A stretch of DNA of 8,182 nucleotides from an uncultured Eggerthellaceae bacterium (GTDB lineage Bacteria > Actinomycetota > Coriobacteriia > Coriobacteriales > Eggerthellaceae). Where the stretch lies: positions 1 to 8,182 of the forward strand of contig CAKTYF010000086.1 in assembly GCA_934631995.1 (NCBI GenBank). The letters run 5' to 3'. Positions 1 to 6,329 of the stretch are shown one piece after another. Below the pieces are notes generated by a model. It was not told the DNA's origin and did not search any database. It worked only from the letters and a program-made list of their open reading frames with translations. Within the stretch, counting starts at the first letter, position 1. The number at the start of each line of letters is the position of its first letter. The position numbers and the translations under genes were made by a program.

Positions 1-1004
1 TCGTGGCAGGCGGTTCCGCCGCCGGCCTGTTCAGCGTTGCTGAAGGTCAGAGCATCAACAGCTGCCTGGGCATGGGCCTGATGATCGGCTTCGGTCTGGC
101 CGTTGTGGTGAAGGACATCATCTTCCGCGCTATCCGCACGAGCAAGAGCAAGAAGGCTGCCGCCGCAAAAGAATCCGCAGCTCAAAGCGCAAGCCACAAA
201 GAGAAGCTCACGGCTGGCATCATCGCATTGGTTGCCGCCGTTATCGCGCTGGCGCTGTGCATGATTGCGGGAATCGGACCCCTCTCGAGCATTGTCATCG
301 TGCTGTTCTCGTTTGTCACCGTTGCCATGGCAGCTCAGTCGGTTGGTCAGACGGGCATTGACCCCATGGAGATCTTCGGCCTGATTGTGCTGCTTATTGT
401 TGCTGCGTTCGGCGACACGCCCCAAATGCAGCTGTTCTTCGTGGCGGGCGTTATTGCCATTGCCTGCGGCCTGGGTGGCGACGTTATGAACGACTTCAAA
501 GCCGGTCACATCATTGGCACCAGCCCGAAAGCCCAGCTCATTGGTCAGGCAATCGGCGGCATCCTGGGTGCATTCATCTCCGCAATCGCACTGTACGCAC
601 TGGTATCGAACTTCGGCACCGATGCATTCGGCCCCGGCAAAGAATTCGTTGCGGCACAGGCAAGCGTTGTTGCGAACCTGGTTGGCGGCATCTCCTGCCT
701 GCCGGCATTCATCGTTGGCATTGTAGCCGGCTTCGTGCTGCACTGCGTGGGTGGCCCGTCCATGATGATCGGCCTGGGCATCTACCTGCCGTTCTACCTT
801 TCGTTCACGGCGTTCTTGGGCTGCATCATCAAGCTGGCTTACGATGCCATCACGAAAGCACGTCGCGCTTCGCTTTCCGCTGAAGAGCAGGAGAAGTGCA
901 AGGCACAGTCCGAGCAAACGGGCTTGGTTATTGCATCGGGTCTGCTGGGCGGCGAATCCATTGTGGGTGTCCTCTCGGCAATTTTCGCACTGTTCTTGCT
1001 GTAG
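1..1004 (+). CDS. OPT-family oligopeptide/metal-chelate transporter, C-terminal part (5' end outside window)
   Basis: The frame is open from the first base to a TAG at 1002-1004, leaving about 333 residues of a polytopic membrane protein. Several hydrophobic segments alternate with short loops. The best family signature is the GDVMNDFKAGHIIGTSPKAQ stretch at about residues 159-178 of the visible part, which resembles the conserved G-D-x-M-x-D-x-K-x-G-x-x-x-G-x-x-P-x-x-Q region of prokaryotic OPT transporters. The C-terminus (GLLGGESIVGVLSAIFALFLL region) also fits the family's final helix. A Lys/Ala/Ser-rich charged loop at about residues 45-70 is probably cytoplasmic. OPT proteins are secondary transporters of oligopeptides or metal chelates at the cytoplasmic membrane; the substrate cannot be read here. 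The GTG at base 3 is not a credible start, because a full OPT protein is roughly twice this length. Transcription ends at the terminator at 1085-1123. Confidence 0.85.
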   Translation, partial: VAGGSAAGLFSVAEGQSINSCLGMGLMIGFGLAVVVKDIIFRAIRTSKSKKAAAAKESAAQSASHKEKLTAGIIALVAAVIALALCMIAGIGPLSSIVIVLFSFVTVAMAAQSVGQTGIDPMEIFGLIVLLIVAAFGDTPQMQLFFVAGVIAIACGLGGDVMNDFKAGHIIGTSPKAQLIGQAIGGILGAFISAIALYALVSNFGTDAFGPGKEFVAAQASVVANLVGGISCLPAFIVGIVAGFVLHCVGGPSMMIGLGIYLPFYLSFTAFLGCIIKLAYDAITKARRASLSAEEQEKCKAQSEQTGLVIASGLLGGESIVGVLSAIFALFLL

Positions 1005-1084
1005 AAGACAACGTGCCATGCAGTTCGTGGCTGCACCAGTAATGTTTGGCACACACTGCTTCGCCGCAGAGCCTTAGACACTTC

Positions 1085-1123
1085 AGGGCGCTTGCAATAT
1101 TGATCGCAGGCGCCCTTTCTTTT
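1085..1123 (+). terminator. Rho-independent terminator of the OPT transporter gene
   Basis: AGGGCGCTTGC (1085-1095) pairs with GCAGGCGCCCT (1106-1116), giving an 11-bp stem with one G-U pair around a 10-nt loop. It is followed by a T-rich tract (TTTCTTTT, ending 1123). It lies about 80 bp after the transporter stop codon and in the right direction for it. Confidence 0.85.
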
Positions 1124-1393
1124 GCCCCAAACCCCTTCTTGCGCCCCATAGACCTTCTTTGCCGCAGCAGCGTTGCCGCAACCGCATTACCGCAGCAGCG
1201 TTGCCGCAACCGCGCAACTTTTCTTTTTCGATGCAGGCGCAAAGATAGTTACCTTGAAGCAACATTGAGCGCACGATGTCGGATAAAATGTCCCTACTCA
1301 ACAAGCAACAGAAAAAACGGGAAGAAGCCCACAAACAAAAAAACGCGCAGGCTTGCTGACCGCCAACCAAAAACACGGAACCGAGAAAAACAT
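1124..1393. other. Spacer upstream of the SGNH hydrolase gene
   Basis: Apart from the tandem repeat, this stretch is purine-rich from about 1300 onward. It contains a 27-codon ATG frame at 1276-1359 (MSDKMSLLNKQQKKREEAHK, then seven residues ending in Cys) without a convincing Shine-Dalgarno sequence. A TAAAAT at 1284-1289 could act as a -10 element, but no well-spaced -35 element is visible: TTGAAG at 1254-1259 is too far and TTGAGC at 1265-1270 is too near. The SGNH promoter is therefore not identified. Confidence 0.35.
1162..1217. repeat. Nested tandem repeat: 28-bp unit twice, each made of two related 14-mers
   Basis: Four consecutive 14-mers can be read: CCGCAGCAGCGTTG, CCGCAACCGCATTA, CCGCAGCAGCGTTG, CCGCAACCGCGCAA. 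Units 1 and 3 are identical, and units 2 and 4 share their first ten bases. The 24 bases at 1162-1185 recur exactly at 1190-1213. Units 1 and 2 differ at four positions, three of them A/G transitions, so two successive duplications are a simple explanation. The repeat lies between the OPT terminator and the SGNH hydrolase gene. Confidence 0.85.
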
Positions 1394-2590
1394 ATGATCG
1401 CATCAAGCGCAAAGAACGCACCAAACAACACCGATAATGCCGCTGCAAACAATGAACTCGCAGTTCAGGATGCTGCTTTTACAACTGCCCCAACAGCGCA
1501 AACAGGCGAAGAAACACCTGCTACCTTCCCTATCCCCCGCGGCGCCGGCTTCTCCATTATGGGAGACTCCATAAGCACGCTGGGCGGCTTCATTCCCCCC
1601 AGGTGGCGCTGCCACTACGAAGGCGAAGTCTCCATTCCCGGCGTGGACTGCGAAGGAGCAACGTGGTGGGGCCAAGTCATTCAGCACTTTGGCGGACACC
1701 TGGTTGCCAACTCGTCGTTTTCCGGATCCACCGTGGAAGGTTTCGGCTTCCCTGCAGGTTGCTCGGCCGCACGTGCAGGGGGTCTTATCGGCATCGAGGG
1801 AGAAAAACCCCAGGTCGTGCTGGTATTTATGGGCATCAACGATTACGGATGGGGCAGCGCGCGCAACCAGGTTATGGGCAACAGTGCCTCGCGTAGCGCA
1901 AATCCCCAGGACCTAGGTGGACAAGAGCCCGTTTTGCTCACTGTTGACAGCAACGCAATCCACCGTTTCAAGAGCGCGTACGCAACAATGCTCGACAACA
2001 TCCGCACCGTGGCGCCCGATGCTCAAATTTGGTGCTTGACGCTCGCACCCGCTTTTACGGGGAGCACGAAAGATACAGGAGCTGAAGCTGCTAGCGAAAA
2101 CCCACTGTTCATCTACCGCGTTCGTGGCATTGAACTGGACGAATACAACGAAGCAATCCGCGCATGCGCACAAAACGCGGGCGCGCACGTTGCCGATGTT
2201 CGCGCGTTTGGCATTGATTACGAATCCGTTGACAACACGCATCCCTCTGCGCTGGGCATGAAGCAAATCGCATCCATGACCTGCGCCCAAATGGAAGGCA
2301 TGCCTGCGAATGTTGCTGCCTGTGCTGCAGCGTATCCTACGCTTGCAAGCGCACCGGCATCGCGTCGTCATTGCGATAAAACCACCTGCGAAGGATGCCG
2401 CCTCTCCCCCGTCACGCCTACTTCCTGGATTCTGACCTGCGGAAAAGCACGAGGTTCGATTGACCAACAAGAACGTGAACTTGTTTCGAAAACTAACGCA
2501 TCGCGCGCAACAATCAGCCTTCCGCCCGACTGGGATTACAAAGAGGAAATTGCAGAAGGGAAACGGACAGACTACGAAGCTCTTGGTTGA
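1394..2590 (+). CDS. SGNH/GDSL-family hydrolase with cysteine-rich C-terminal tail
   Basis: The product is 398 residues. The SGNH blocks are in order: block I GDSIST with nucleophile Ser59, block II SSFSGS with Gly111, block III GIND with Asn149 (Asp150 follows), and block V DNTH with Asp280 and His283. All catalytic and oxyanion residues expected of a serine esterase/acetylhydrolase are present; the substrate is not evident. Residues 1-50 are Ala/Asn/Thr-rich with no hydrophobic signal peptide, so the enzyme looks cytoplasmic. After the catalytic domain comes a Cys cluster (C327, C332, C335, C349; spacing CX4CX2CX13C) that is not part of the usual fold. ATG 1394 is the only in-frame ATG before the GDS motif. 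The frame stays open upstream to 1046, but that would run through a terminator and repeats. The ribosome-binding site is weak (GAG about 8 nt upstream). The gene converges on the DUF6273 gene. Confidence 0.85.
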   Translation: MIASSAKNAPNNTDNAAANNELAVQDAAFTTAPTAQTGEETPATFPIPRGAGFSIMGDSISTLGGFIPPRWRCHYEGEVSIPGVDCEGATWWGQVIQHFGGHLVANSSFSGSTVEGFGFPAGCSAARAGGLIGIEGEKPQVVLVFMGINDYGWGSARNQVMGNSASRSANPQDLGGQEPVLLTVDSNAIHRFKSAYATMLDNIRTVAPDAQIWCLTLAPAFTGSTKDTGAEAASENPLFIYRVRGIELDEYNEAIRACAQNAGAHVADVRAFGIDYESVDNTHPSALGMKQIASMTCAQMEGMPANVAACAAAYPTLASAPASRRHCDKTTCEGCRLSPVTPTSWILTCGKARGSIDQQERELVSKTNASRATISLPPDWDYKEEIAEGKRTDYEALG

Positions 2591-2600
2591 GTTTAGTTGC

Positions 2601-2632
2601 GGTTGTGCTACTCGTTTGCAGGCAACACAACC
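2601..2632. repeat. Inverted repeat between convergent genes
   Basis: GGTTGTG (2601-2607) and CACAACC (2626-2632) form a perfect 7-bp stem with an 18-nt loop. The overlapping pair GTTGC (2596-2600) and GCAAC (2622-2626) offers an alternative stem. It lies in the 53-bp gap between the two convergent stop codons. Neither strand has a U-tract after it, so calling it a terminator would be weak. Confidence 0.4.
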
Positions 2633-2643
2633 CGGCGTCCTTC

Positions 2644-3393
2644 CTAGCGCGCCAGCCAGAACGCAGGGCGAATCGCGTACTTATCGTTATCCACGAAGCA
2701 ACCATACGTAAACACGCTGCCATCGCTCAGCACCAGACATGCATGGTTGGGATTTTCGCTGGGCGTGCGCAGCCACCAGCGGCAAACATCGCCCTCGTCC
2801 AGCCATACGCCGCGCTTCTTCGCGAAATCCGTGCACGTGCAAATACGCTGTTCGGGCTTGTCGAAGAAACGATTCGCCTGGTTAACGGATAGCAGGAACA
2901 CTTTTTCGCGCGCCAGCGTTTCCGTAAGGTTCTCGTGGCCTTTCGTGGTCACGCCGTCTTCGTTGCTTACCAAAATGCGCGCACGTTCCTCGGGCGTGAA
3001 AGCACCTTGCAGAAACTCGCTGTTCAGCCACTTACGAATCGAGCTTCCCTGCCAATCAACGTTCACGTCCAACTCGTTATACGGACGACAATCAATGCCG
3101 TGGACAGAAAGAACAAGCGCCTTCTCGTCGTCGCAATGCAGCGCGAACCACTCAATGTCTTCGCCGCCCCAGCTGCCCATGGTAACAAAAGAGCCCCTGG
3201 TCATAGGAGCATGGATCGCTTTCTTTGCAGCAGCCGCATCGGACTCAGGCGCAACCGACAATGCGACGCCCGCGATTCCCGCCCGATCGCTTTTCAGCTG
3301 TTCAAGCATCGCAAGCGGAAACCCGCAGTTCGGACACGCCACCGCGTAAGAAGAAATCTGATGTTCGCATTCGGGGCAGCTAATCAGCGCCAT
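2644..3393 (-). CDS. Zinc-ribbon and DUF6273 domain protein
   Basis: The product is 249 residues. The N-terminus is a zinc ribbon with two CPxC knuckles (C6/C9 and C20/C23). A short Ala-rich linker follows at about residues 40-65. From about 70 to the end is a DUF6273-type domain, recognised by the SSIRKWLN motif in the middle and by WWLRTPS...SDGSVFTYG...IRPAFWL at the C-terminus. DUF6273 domains appear related to the C-type-lectin/formylglycine-enzyme-like fold; this is from family knowledge, and the biochemical role is unknown. There is no membrane segment or signal peptide, so the protein is probably cytoplasmic. The ATG at 3393 has a strong AAAAGGAG (3402-3409) 8 nt upstream, which fixes the start. 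It lies about 285 bp downstream of glmS and may have its own promoter. Confidence 0.8.
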   Translation of the reverse strand: MALISCPECEHQISSYAVACPNCGFPLAMLEQLKSDRAGIAGVALSVAPESDAAAAKKAIHAPMTRGSFVTMGSWGGEDIEWFALHCDDEKALVLSVHGIDCRPYNELDVNVDWQGSSIRKWLNSEFLQGAFTPEERARILVSNEDGVTTKGHENLTETLAREKVFLLSVNQANRFFDKPEQRICTCTDFAKKRGVWLDEGDVCRWWLRTPSENPNHACLVLSDGSVFTYGCFVDNDKYAIRPAFWLAR

Positions 3394-3678
3394 ACAAGAA
3401 GCTCCTTTTCATGAGAAACACGAAACAACTCAGTCGAAGCCGTGCGCGGGCATGCATACCTGCTTTTCCGCACGCGACTTTCGCACCTGTTCAAGAATCG
3501 TGCCTATTTTACACGACCGCACCGCCGCGCGCCACGATTACCGCATTTGTGCGTAGCATTCTCTGCCGGAATCGTGGGATGCACCGTTGTCGCGCACGCG
3601 TGCAACGCACAATAGCACCCACGTACCACCCGATTATCCTGCTACGACAGGCGCGAACACCGCACCGCCGCATGCTAC
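3394..3678. other. Spacer between glmS and the DUF6273 gene, with several inverted repeats
   Basis: No credible gene is seen. On the - strand it would be the DUF6273 leader. Visible structures are: (a) GTCG/CGAC (3433-3436 with 3475-3478) enclosing CGTGCG/CGCACG (3441-3446 with 3469-3474); (b) a perfect 8-bp pair CCACGATT (3532-3539) and AATCGTGG (3570-3577); (c) a further AATCGTG at 3496-3502 that could compete for 3533-3539; (d) a 13-bp direct repeat ACCGCACCGCCGC at 3516-3528 and 3659-3671. A possible -10 (TAAAAT on the - strand, about 3506-3511) has no good -35. No U-tailed hairpin for glmS termination was found. Confidence 0.45.
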
Positions 3679-5502
3679 CTACTCCACCGTCACGCTCTTC
3701 GCCAAGTTGCGCGGCTGGTCAACGTCGCATCCGCGCAGCAACGCAATCGAACGCGCGAACAGCTGCAGCGGAACGCTAGCCGTAATGGGAATGAAGCAAT
3801 CGCGCACTTTCGGAATGTAAATCACATAATCGGCATGCGCCTTGATGTCCTCGTCGCCTTCCGTGGCAACAACCACAATCTTCGCGCCGCGCGCACGAGC
3901 TTCCTGCAAATTGCTGACCACTTTGTCATAAACCGGCCCGCGCGTTGCAATGGCAATCACGGGGAAGCCGTCGGAAATGAGCGCGATGGGTCCATGTTTC
4001 ATTTCGCCCGCCGCATATGCCTCCGCGTGCAGGTAGCTAATCTCTTTCAGCTTCAACGCGCCTTCGTAACTGGTCGCAGCACCCATGCCGCGCCCAATGA
4101 ACAACGCACTCGTAGCATCTACACATGCACGCGCCGCTTCATCAATGGCCGATGTGTCGGACAGGATTTCCTCAACTTGCTGCGCCGTTTCTGCCAACTC
4201 GCGGAACAGCGCGCGAATCTCCGAAGAGCGCATGCGCCCTTTTGCCTGGGCAAGCAACATGGCAAGCAACGTCAAGCTGACCACCTGGCCCAAGAAGCTC
4301 TTTGTGGACGCAACCGCAATTTCCTTGTTCGCTTTCGTGTAAATCACGCCATCGCTCTCGCGCGCCACGGGGCTGCCCACCACGTTCGTGATGCCGAAGA
4401 CTTTCGCACCCTTCACGCGCGCATCGCGAATGGCAGCCAGCGTATCGGCCGTTTCACCCGATTGGCTCACCGCAACCACCAGCGTGGTAGGCGTGATAAT
4501 GGGGTCATCGTAGCGGAATTCGCTTGCCACGCTCACCGTGGTAGGGATACGCGCCCAATGCTCGATGAGCTTTTGGGCAACCAGGCCCGCGTGGTAACTC
4601 GTGCCGCACGCGATGATGGTCACGCGCTCCACCAGGTTCAGTTCCTCGGTAGTCATGTCCAGCTCGTCAATGCTCAAGTGGCCGCCCACCATACGACCCG
4701 CCAGTGTGTCGCGGATAACGCGCGGCTGCTCGTGGATTTCCTTCAGCATGAAATCGGGATAGCCGCCTTTTTCGGCAGTATCAACATCCCAGTCAATATG
4801 GGTCACAGAAGGCTCAATCTTGTTGCCGCACGCATCATAATATGTGATATCCGTAGGCGTGAGCTGGGCAAATTGGCCATCTTCCAGAATAACGATGTCA
4901 CGCGTGGCCTCCAACAGGGCAATCATATCGCTTGCCACGTAAGAGCCAGTCGCACCGCGTCCTACTACCAGCGGGCTGTCCTTGCGCGTAACCACGATAA
5001 CGCCGGGCTGGGCCGCGCACGTTACTGCCAGGCCATATGCGCCGTTGATGCATTCCGTTGCAGCGCGAACAGCCGCAAGAAGATCGCCCTGGTACGCGCG
5101 TTCCACCAGGTGCGCCACTACTTCGGTGTCGGTTGCGCTGGCAAAGCGGTGTCCTTCGCCTTCCAGTTTTTCACGCAGTTCGGCAAAGTTTTCGATGATG
5201 CCATTATGTACCACCGCAATGGAGCCGTCGCACGATGTCTGGGGATGCGCGTTTGCCTCGCTTGGCTTGCCATGCGTGGCCCAACGCGTGTGACCAATGC
5301 CGCACGTGCCCGTCAGGCGAATGCTTTCCACCGATTGCTCAAGCGCCGCGACTTTCCCTTTGCGACGCACCACACGCAGCCCTTCGGGCTCCATAATGGC
5401 CACGCCGGCGGAGTCGTATCCACGATACTCCAGCTTTTTCAAACCCTCGATCAGAAAGGGAGCAGCAGCCTGCGTTCCCGTGTAACCCACAATTCCGCAC
5501 AT
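3679..5502 (-). CDS. glmS: Glutamine--fructose-6-phosphate aminotransferase (isomerizing)
   Basis: GlmS converts fructose-6-phosphate and glutamine to glucosamine-6-phosphate and glutamate, the first step towards UDP-GlcNAc for peptidoglycan. The product is 607 residues (E. coli: 609). The N-terminal class-II amidotransferase domain (about 1-220) has nucleophile Cys2 in MCGIVGY, HTRWATHG (71-78), HNGIIEN (99-105) and D125. Two SIS isomerase domains follow, with ACGTSYHAG (Cys299), SQSGETADT (346-354), KEISYLHAEAYAAGE (Glu487), KHGP (His503) and the canonical C-terminus PRNLAKSVTVE (Lys602). A TTG two codons upstream (5508) is rejected: Cys2 must follow the initiator Met directly, and AAGGAG (5509-5514) sits 6 nt before the ATG at 5502. 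The gene follows the amtB-PII operon but is separated by a terminator and has its own promoter. All expected catalytic residues are intact. Confidence 0.98.
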   Translation of the reverse strand: MCGIVGYTGTQAAAPFLIEGLKKLEYRGYDSAGVAIMEPEGLRVVRRKGKVAALEQSVESIRLTGTCGIGHTRWATHGKPSEANAHPQTSCDGSIAVVHNGIIENFAELREKLEGEGHRFASATDTEVVAHLVERAYQGDLLAAVRAATECINGAYGLAVTCAAQPGVIVVTRKDSPLVVGRGATGSYVASDMIALLEATRDIVILEDGQFAQLTPTDITYYDACGNKIEPSVTHIDWDVDTAEKGGYPDFMLKEIHEQPRVIRDTLAGRMVGGHLSIDELDMTTEELNLVERVTIIACGTSYHAGLVAQKLIEHWARIPTTVSVASEFRYDDPIITPTTLVVAVSQSGETADTLAAIRDARVKGAKVFGITNVVGSPVARESDGVIYTKANKEIAVASTKSFLGQVVSLTLLAMLLAQAKGRMRSSEIRALFRELAETAQQVEEILSDTSAIDEAARACVDATSALFIGRGMGAATSYEGALKLKEISYLHAEAYAAGEMKHGPIALISDGFPVIAIATRGPVYDKVVSNLQEARARGAKIVVVATEGDEDIKAHADYVIYIPKVRDCFIPITASVPLQLFARSIALLRGCDVDQPRNLAKSVTVE

Positions 5503-5733
5503 AGACAACTCCTTGCCTTTGCATAATTTGCAACGCGTTCATATGTTTTTCCGTTTACGACCAGCAGTCCAAAAGCAACAGGAGCAAACCAAAAGGCCAG
5601 CTCAAAGGCTTAAGGCGAAGAATCCCGCCAATAACGGCAGCCAACGGACGCTAACCTAAGCGCACCAGTCAAGACCTTCGCAAAACCACCAGTCCGAAAC
5701 AAGACTTTTCATGCTACCACGCTTGTTTTCCGC
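5503..5733 (-). other. Long 5' leader of glmS
   Basis: If transcription starts just after the TATATT at 5734-5739, the leader is about 225 nt. The glmS ribozyme core (AGCGCC-type cleavage site, GACGAGG) is not visible. Small hairpins can be drawn, for example GGCGGG-ATTC-TTCGCC on the - strand with two G-U pairs. Three related 10-mers occur on the + strand: CCAGCAGTCC (5561-5570), GCACCAGTCA (5662-5671) and CCACCAGTCC (5686-5695). No U-tailed attenuator is clear, and a promoter closer to the gene cannot be excluded. Confidence 0.4.
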
Positions 5734-5761
5734 AATATAGCAGCAAGGTTAAAAGTTGCAA
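5734..5761 (-). promoter_or_regulatory. Probable sigma-70-type promoter of glmS
   Basis: Read on the - strand: -35 TTGCAA (5756-5761), 16-nt spacer, -10 TATATT (5734-5739; five of six matches to TATAAT). It is the best promoter-like pair between the PII gene and glmS. Its -35 touches the T-tract of the upstream terminator. Confidence 0.55.
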
Positions 5762-5834
5762 AAAAAGCCGCCGAGTTTCCACTGGTCGTCATCGATACTT
5801 CATCGATGTCAAGACAACTTCCACCCAGCGGCTT
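5760..5834 (-). terminator. Rho-independent terminator of the amtB-PII operon
   Basis: On the - strand the arm AAGCCGC (5834-5828) pairs with GCGGCTT (5771-5765), and a run of seven U (5766-5760) follows. Inside the loop is a second perfect hairpin, CATCGAT-GAAGT-ATCGATG (5790-5808 on the + axis), extended by GTTGTC pairing with GACGAC. The result is a long two-tier stem ending in a U-tract, about 140 nt after the PII stop codon. Confidence 0.75.
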
Positions 5835-5976
5835 CTTGCTCCAAGGTATTGCCTGCCGCTCATCGCAGCTCTGCGACAAAACTGCAGCTTCGTTGCGACC
5901 CCGCCGCGGCGCTTCATCCCCTACGTACAGTGCCGCGCACGCATCGCATCGCTTACCACACAAGCTTGCGACATTC
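5835..5976. other. Untranslated stretch between the PII gene and its terminator
   Basis: I see no gene, repeat or clear signal here. Frames that cross it on either strand overlap the PII gene and have arginine/serine-rich shadow composition. On the - strand it is the 3' untranslated part of the amtB-PII transcript. Confidence 0.5.
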
Positions 5977-6315
5977 CTACAGCGCCGCGCCTCCGCGCTC
6001 GCCCGTACGAATACGAACAACTTCCTCAACAGGCGAAACAAAGATCTTGCCGTCGCCCACATTGCCCGTACGGCACGTTTCGACAATCACGTCAATCAAG
6101 CGTTCCGTCTGATCGTCGTCCACCACGAACTCGCATGACATCTTCGGGAGCATGTTTACCATGATCTCGCTTCCGCGGAAGTACTCCTTCCAACCGCCCT
6201 GCGTACCGCAGCCATGAACAGCCGCGACCGTCATGCCGCCGAAGCCTGCCTGCTTCGAGGCGTCCTTCAAAGGCTCCAGCATTTCAGGACGCACAATTGC
6301 TTGAACTTTCTTCAT
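5977..6315 (-). CDS. PII nitrogen-regulatory protein (GlnB/GlnK family), lacking T-loop Tyr51
   Basis: The product is 112 residues, the same length as E. coli GlnB and collinear with it. PII trimers bind ATP/ADP and 2-oxoglutarate and control partners such as AmtB. Conserved features are GMTV (27-30), Gly37 and Gln39, the T-loop RGSE start (47-50), Lys58, the B-loop TGNVGDGKIFV (83-93) with Lys90, and the C-terminal RIRTGE (101-106) with Arg101 and Arg103. Position 51, normally the uridylylated or adenylylated Tyr, is Ile (codon ATC); position 49 is Ser. The ATG at 6315 has AAAGGAGG (6322-6329) overlapping the amtB stop codon, so the two genes are probably translationally coupled. Adjacency to amtB suggests a GlnK role, but GlnB and GlnK cannot be told apart by sequence here, so no symbol is given. 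Confidence 0.95.
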   Translation of the reverse strand: MKKVQAIVRPEMLEPLKDASKQAGFGGMTVAAVHGCGTQGGWKEYFRGSEIMVNMLPKMSCEFVVDDDQTERLIDVIVETCRTGNVGDGKIFVSPVEEVVRIRTGERGGAAL

Positions 6316-6321
6316 GAAATG

Positions 6322-6329
6322 CCTCCTTT
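6322..6329 (-). promoter_or_regulatory. Ribosome-binding site of the PII gene, overlapping the amtB stop
   Basis: A strong Shine-Dalgarno sequence, AAAGGAGG on the - strand, ends 6 nt before the ATG at 6315. Its first two bases are shared with the amtB TAA (6328-6330). This favours coupled translation of the two proteins. Confidence 0.8.

Noticed and set aside
1046..1393. Longer start (TTG at 1046) for the SGNH hydrolase, giving a pseudo signal peptide (ALAILIAGALSFAP)
   Set aside because: The extension would be translated from the terminator stem and the tandem repeat. The hydrophobic stretch is a by-product of the terminator hairpin sequence.
2601..2632. Bidirectional terminator between the convergent genes
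   Set aside because: The stem is real, but neither strand has a U-tract after it, so only an inverted repeat is reported.
3411..3779. 122-codon + strand frame across the glmS/DUF6273 spacer
   Set aside because: It is Arg/Ser/Thr-rich, overlaps the glmS 3' end on the opposite strand and lacks a ribosome-binding site.
5503..5508. TTG start at 5508 for GlmS
   Set aside because: It would put two residues before the Met-Cys that must supply the N-terminal nucleophile, and it leaves no gap to the AAGGAG ribosome-binding site.
3835..5526. 563-codon open frame on the + strand antisense to glmS
   Set aside because: It mirrors glmS, which is unmistakable. The translation has no recognisable domain and an Arg/His/Asn-rich shadow composition; it arises from the codon bias of glmS.
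5503..5733. glmS ribozyme or a known glutamine-type riboswitch in the leader
   Set aside because: I looked for the ribozyme core sequences and glutamine-aptamer-like motifs on the - strand and found none.
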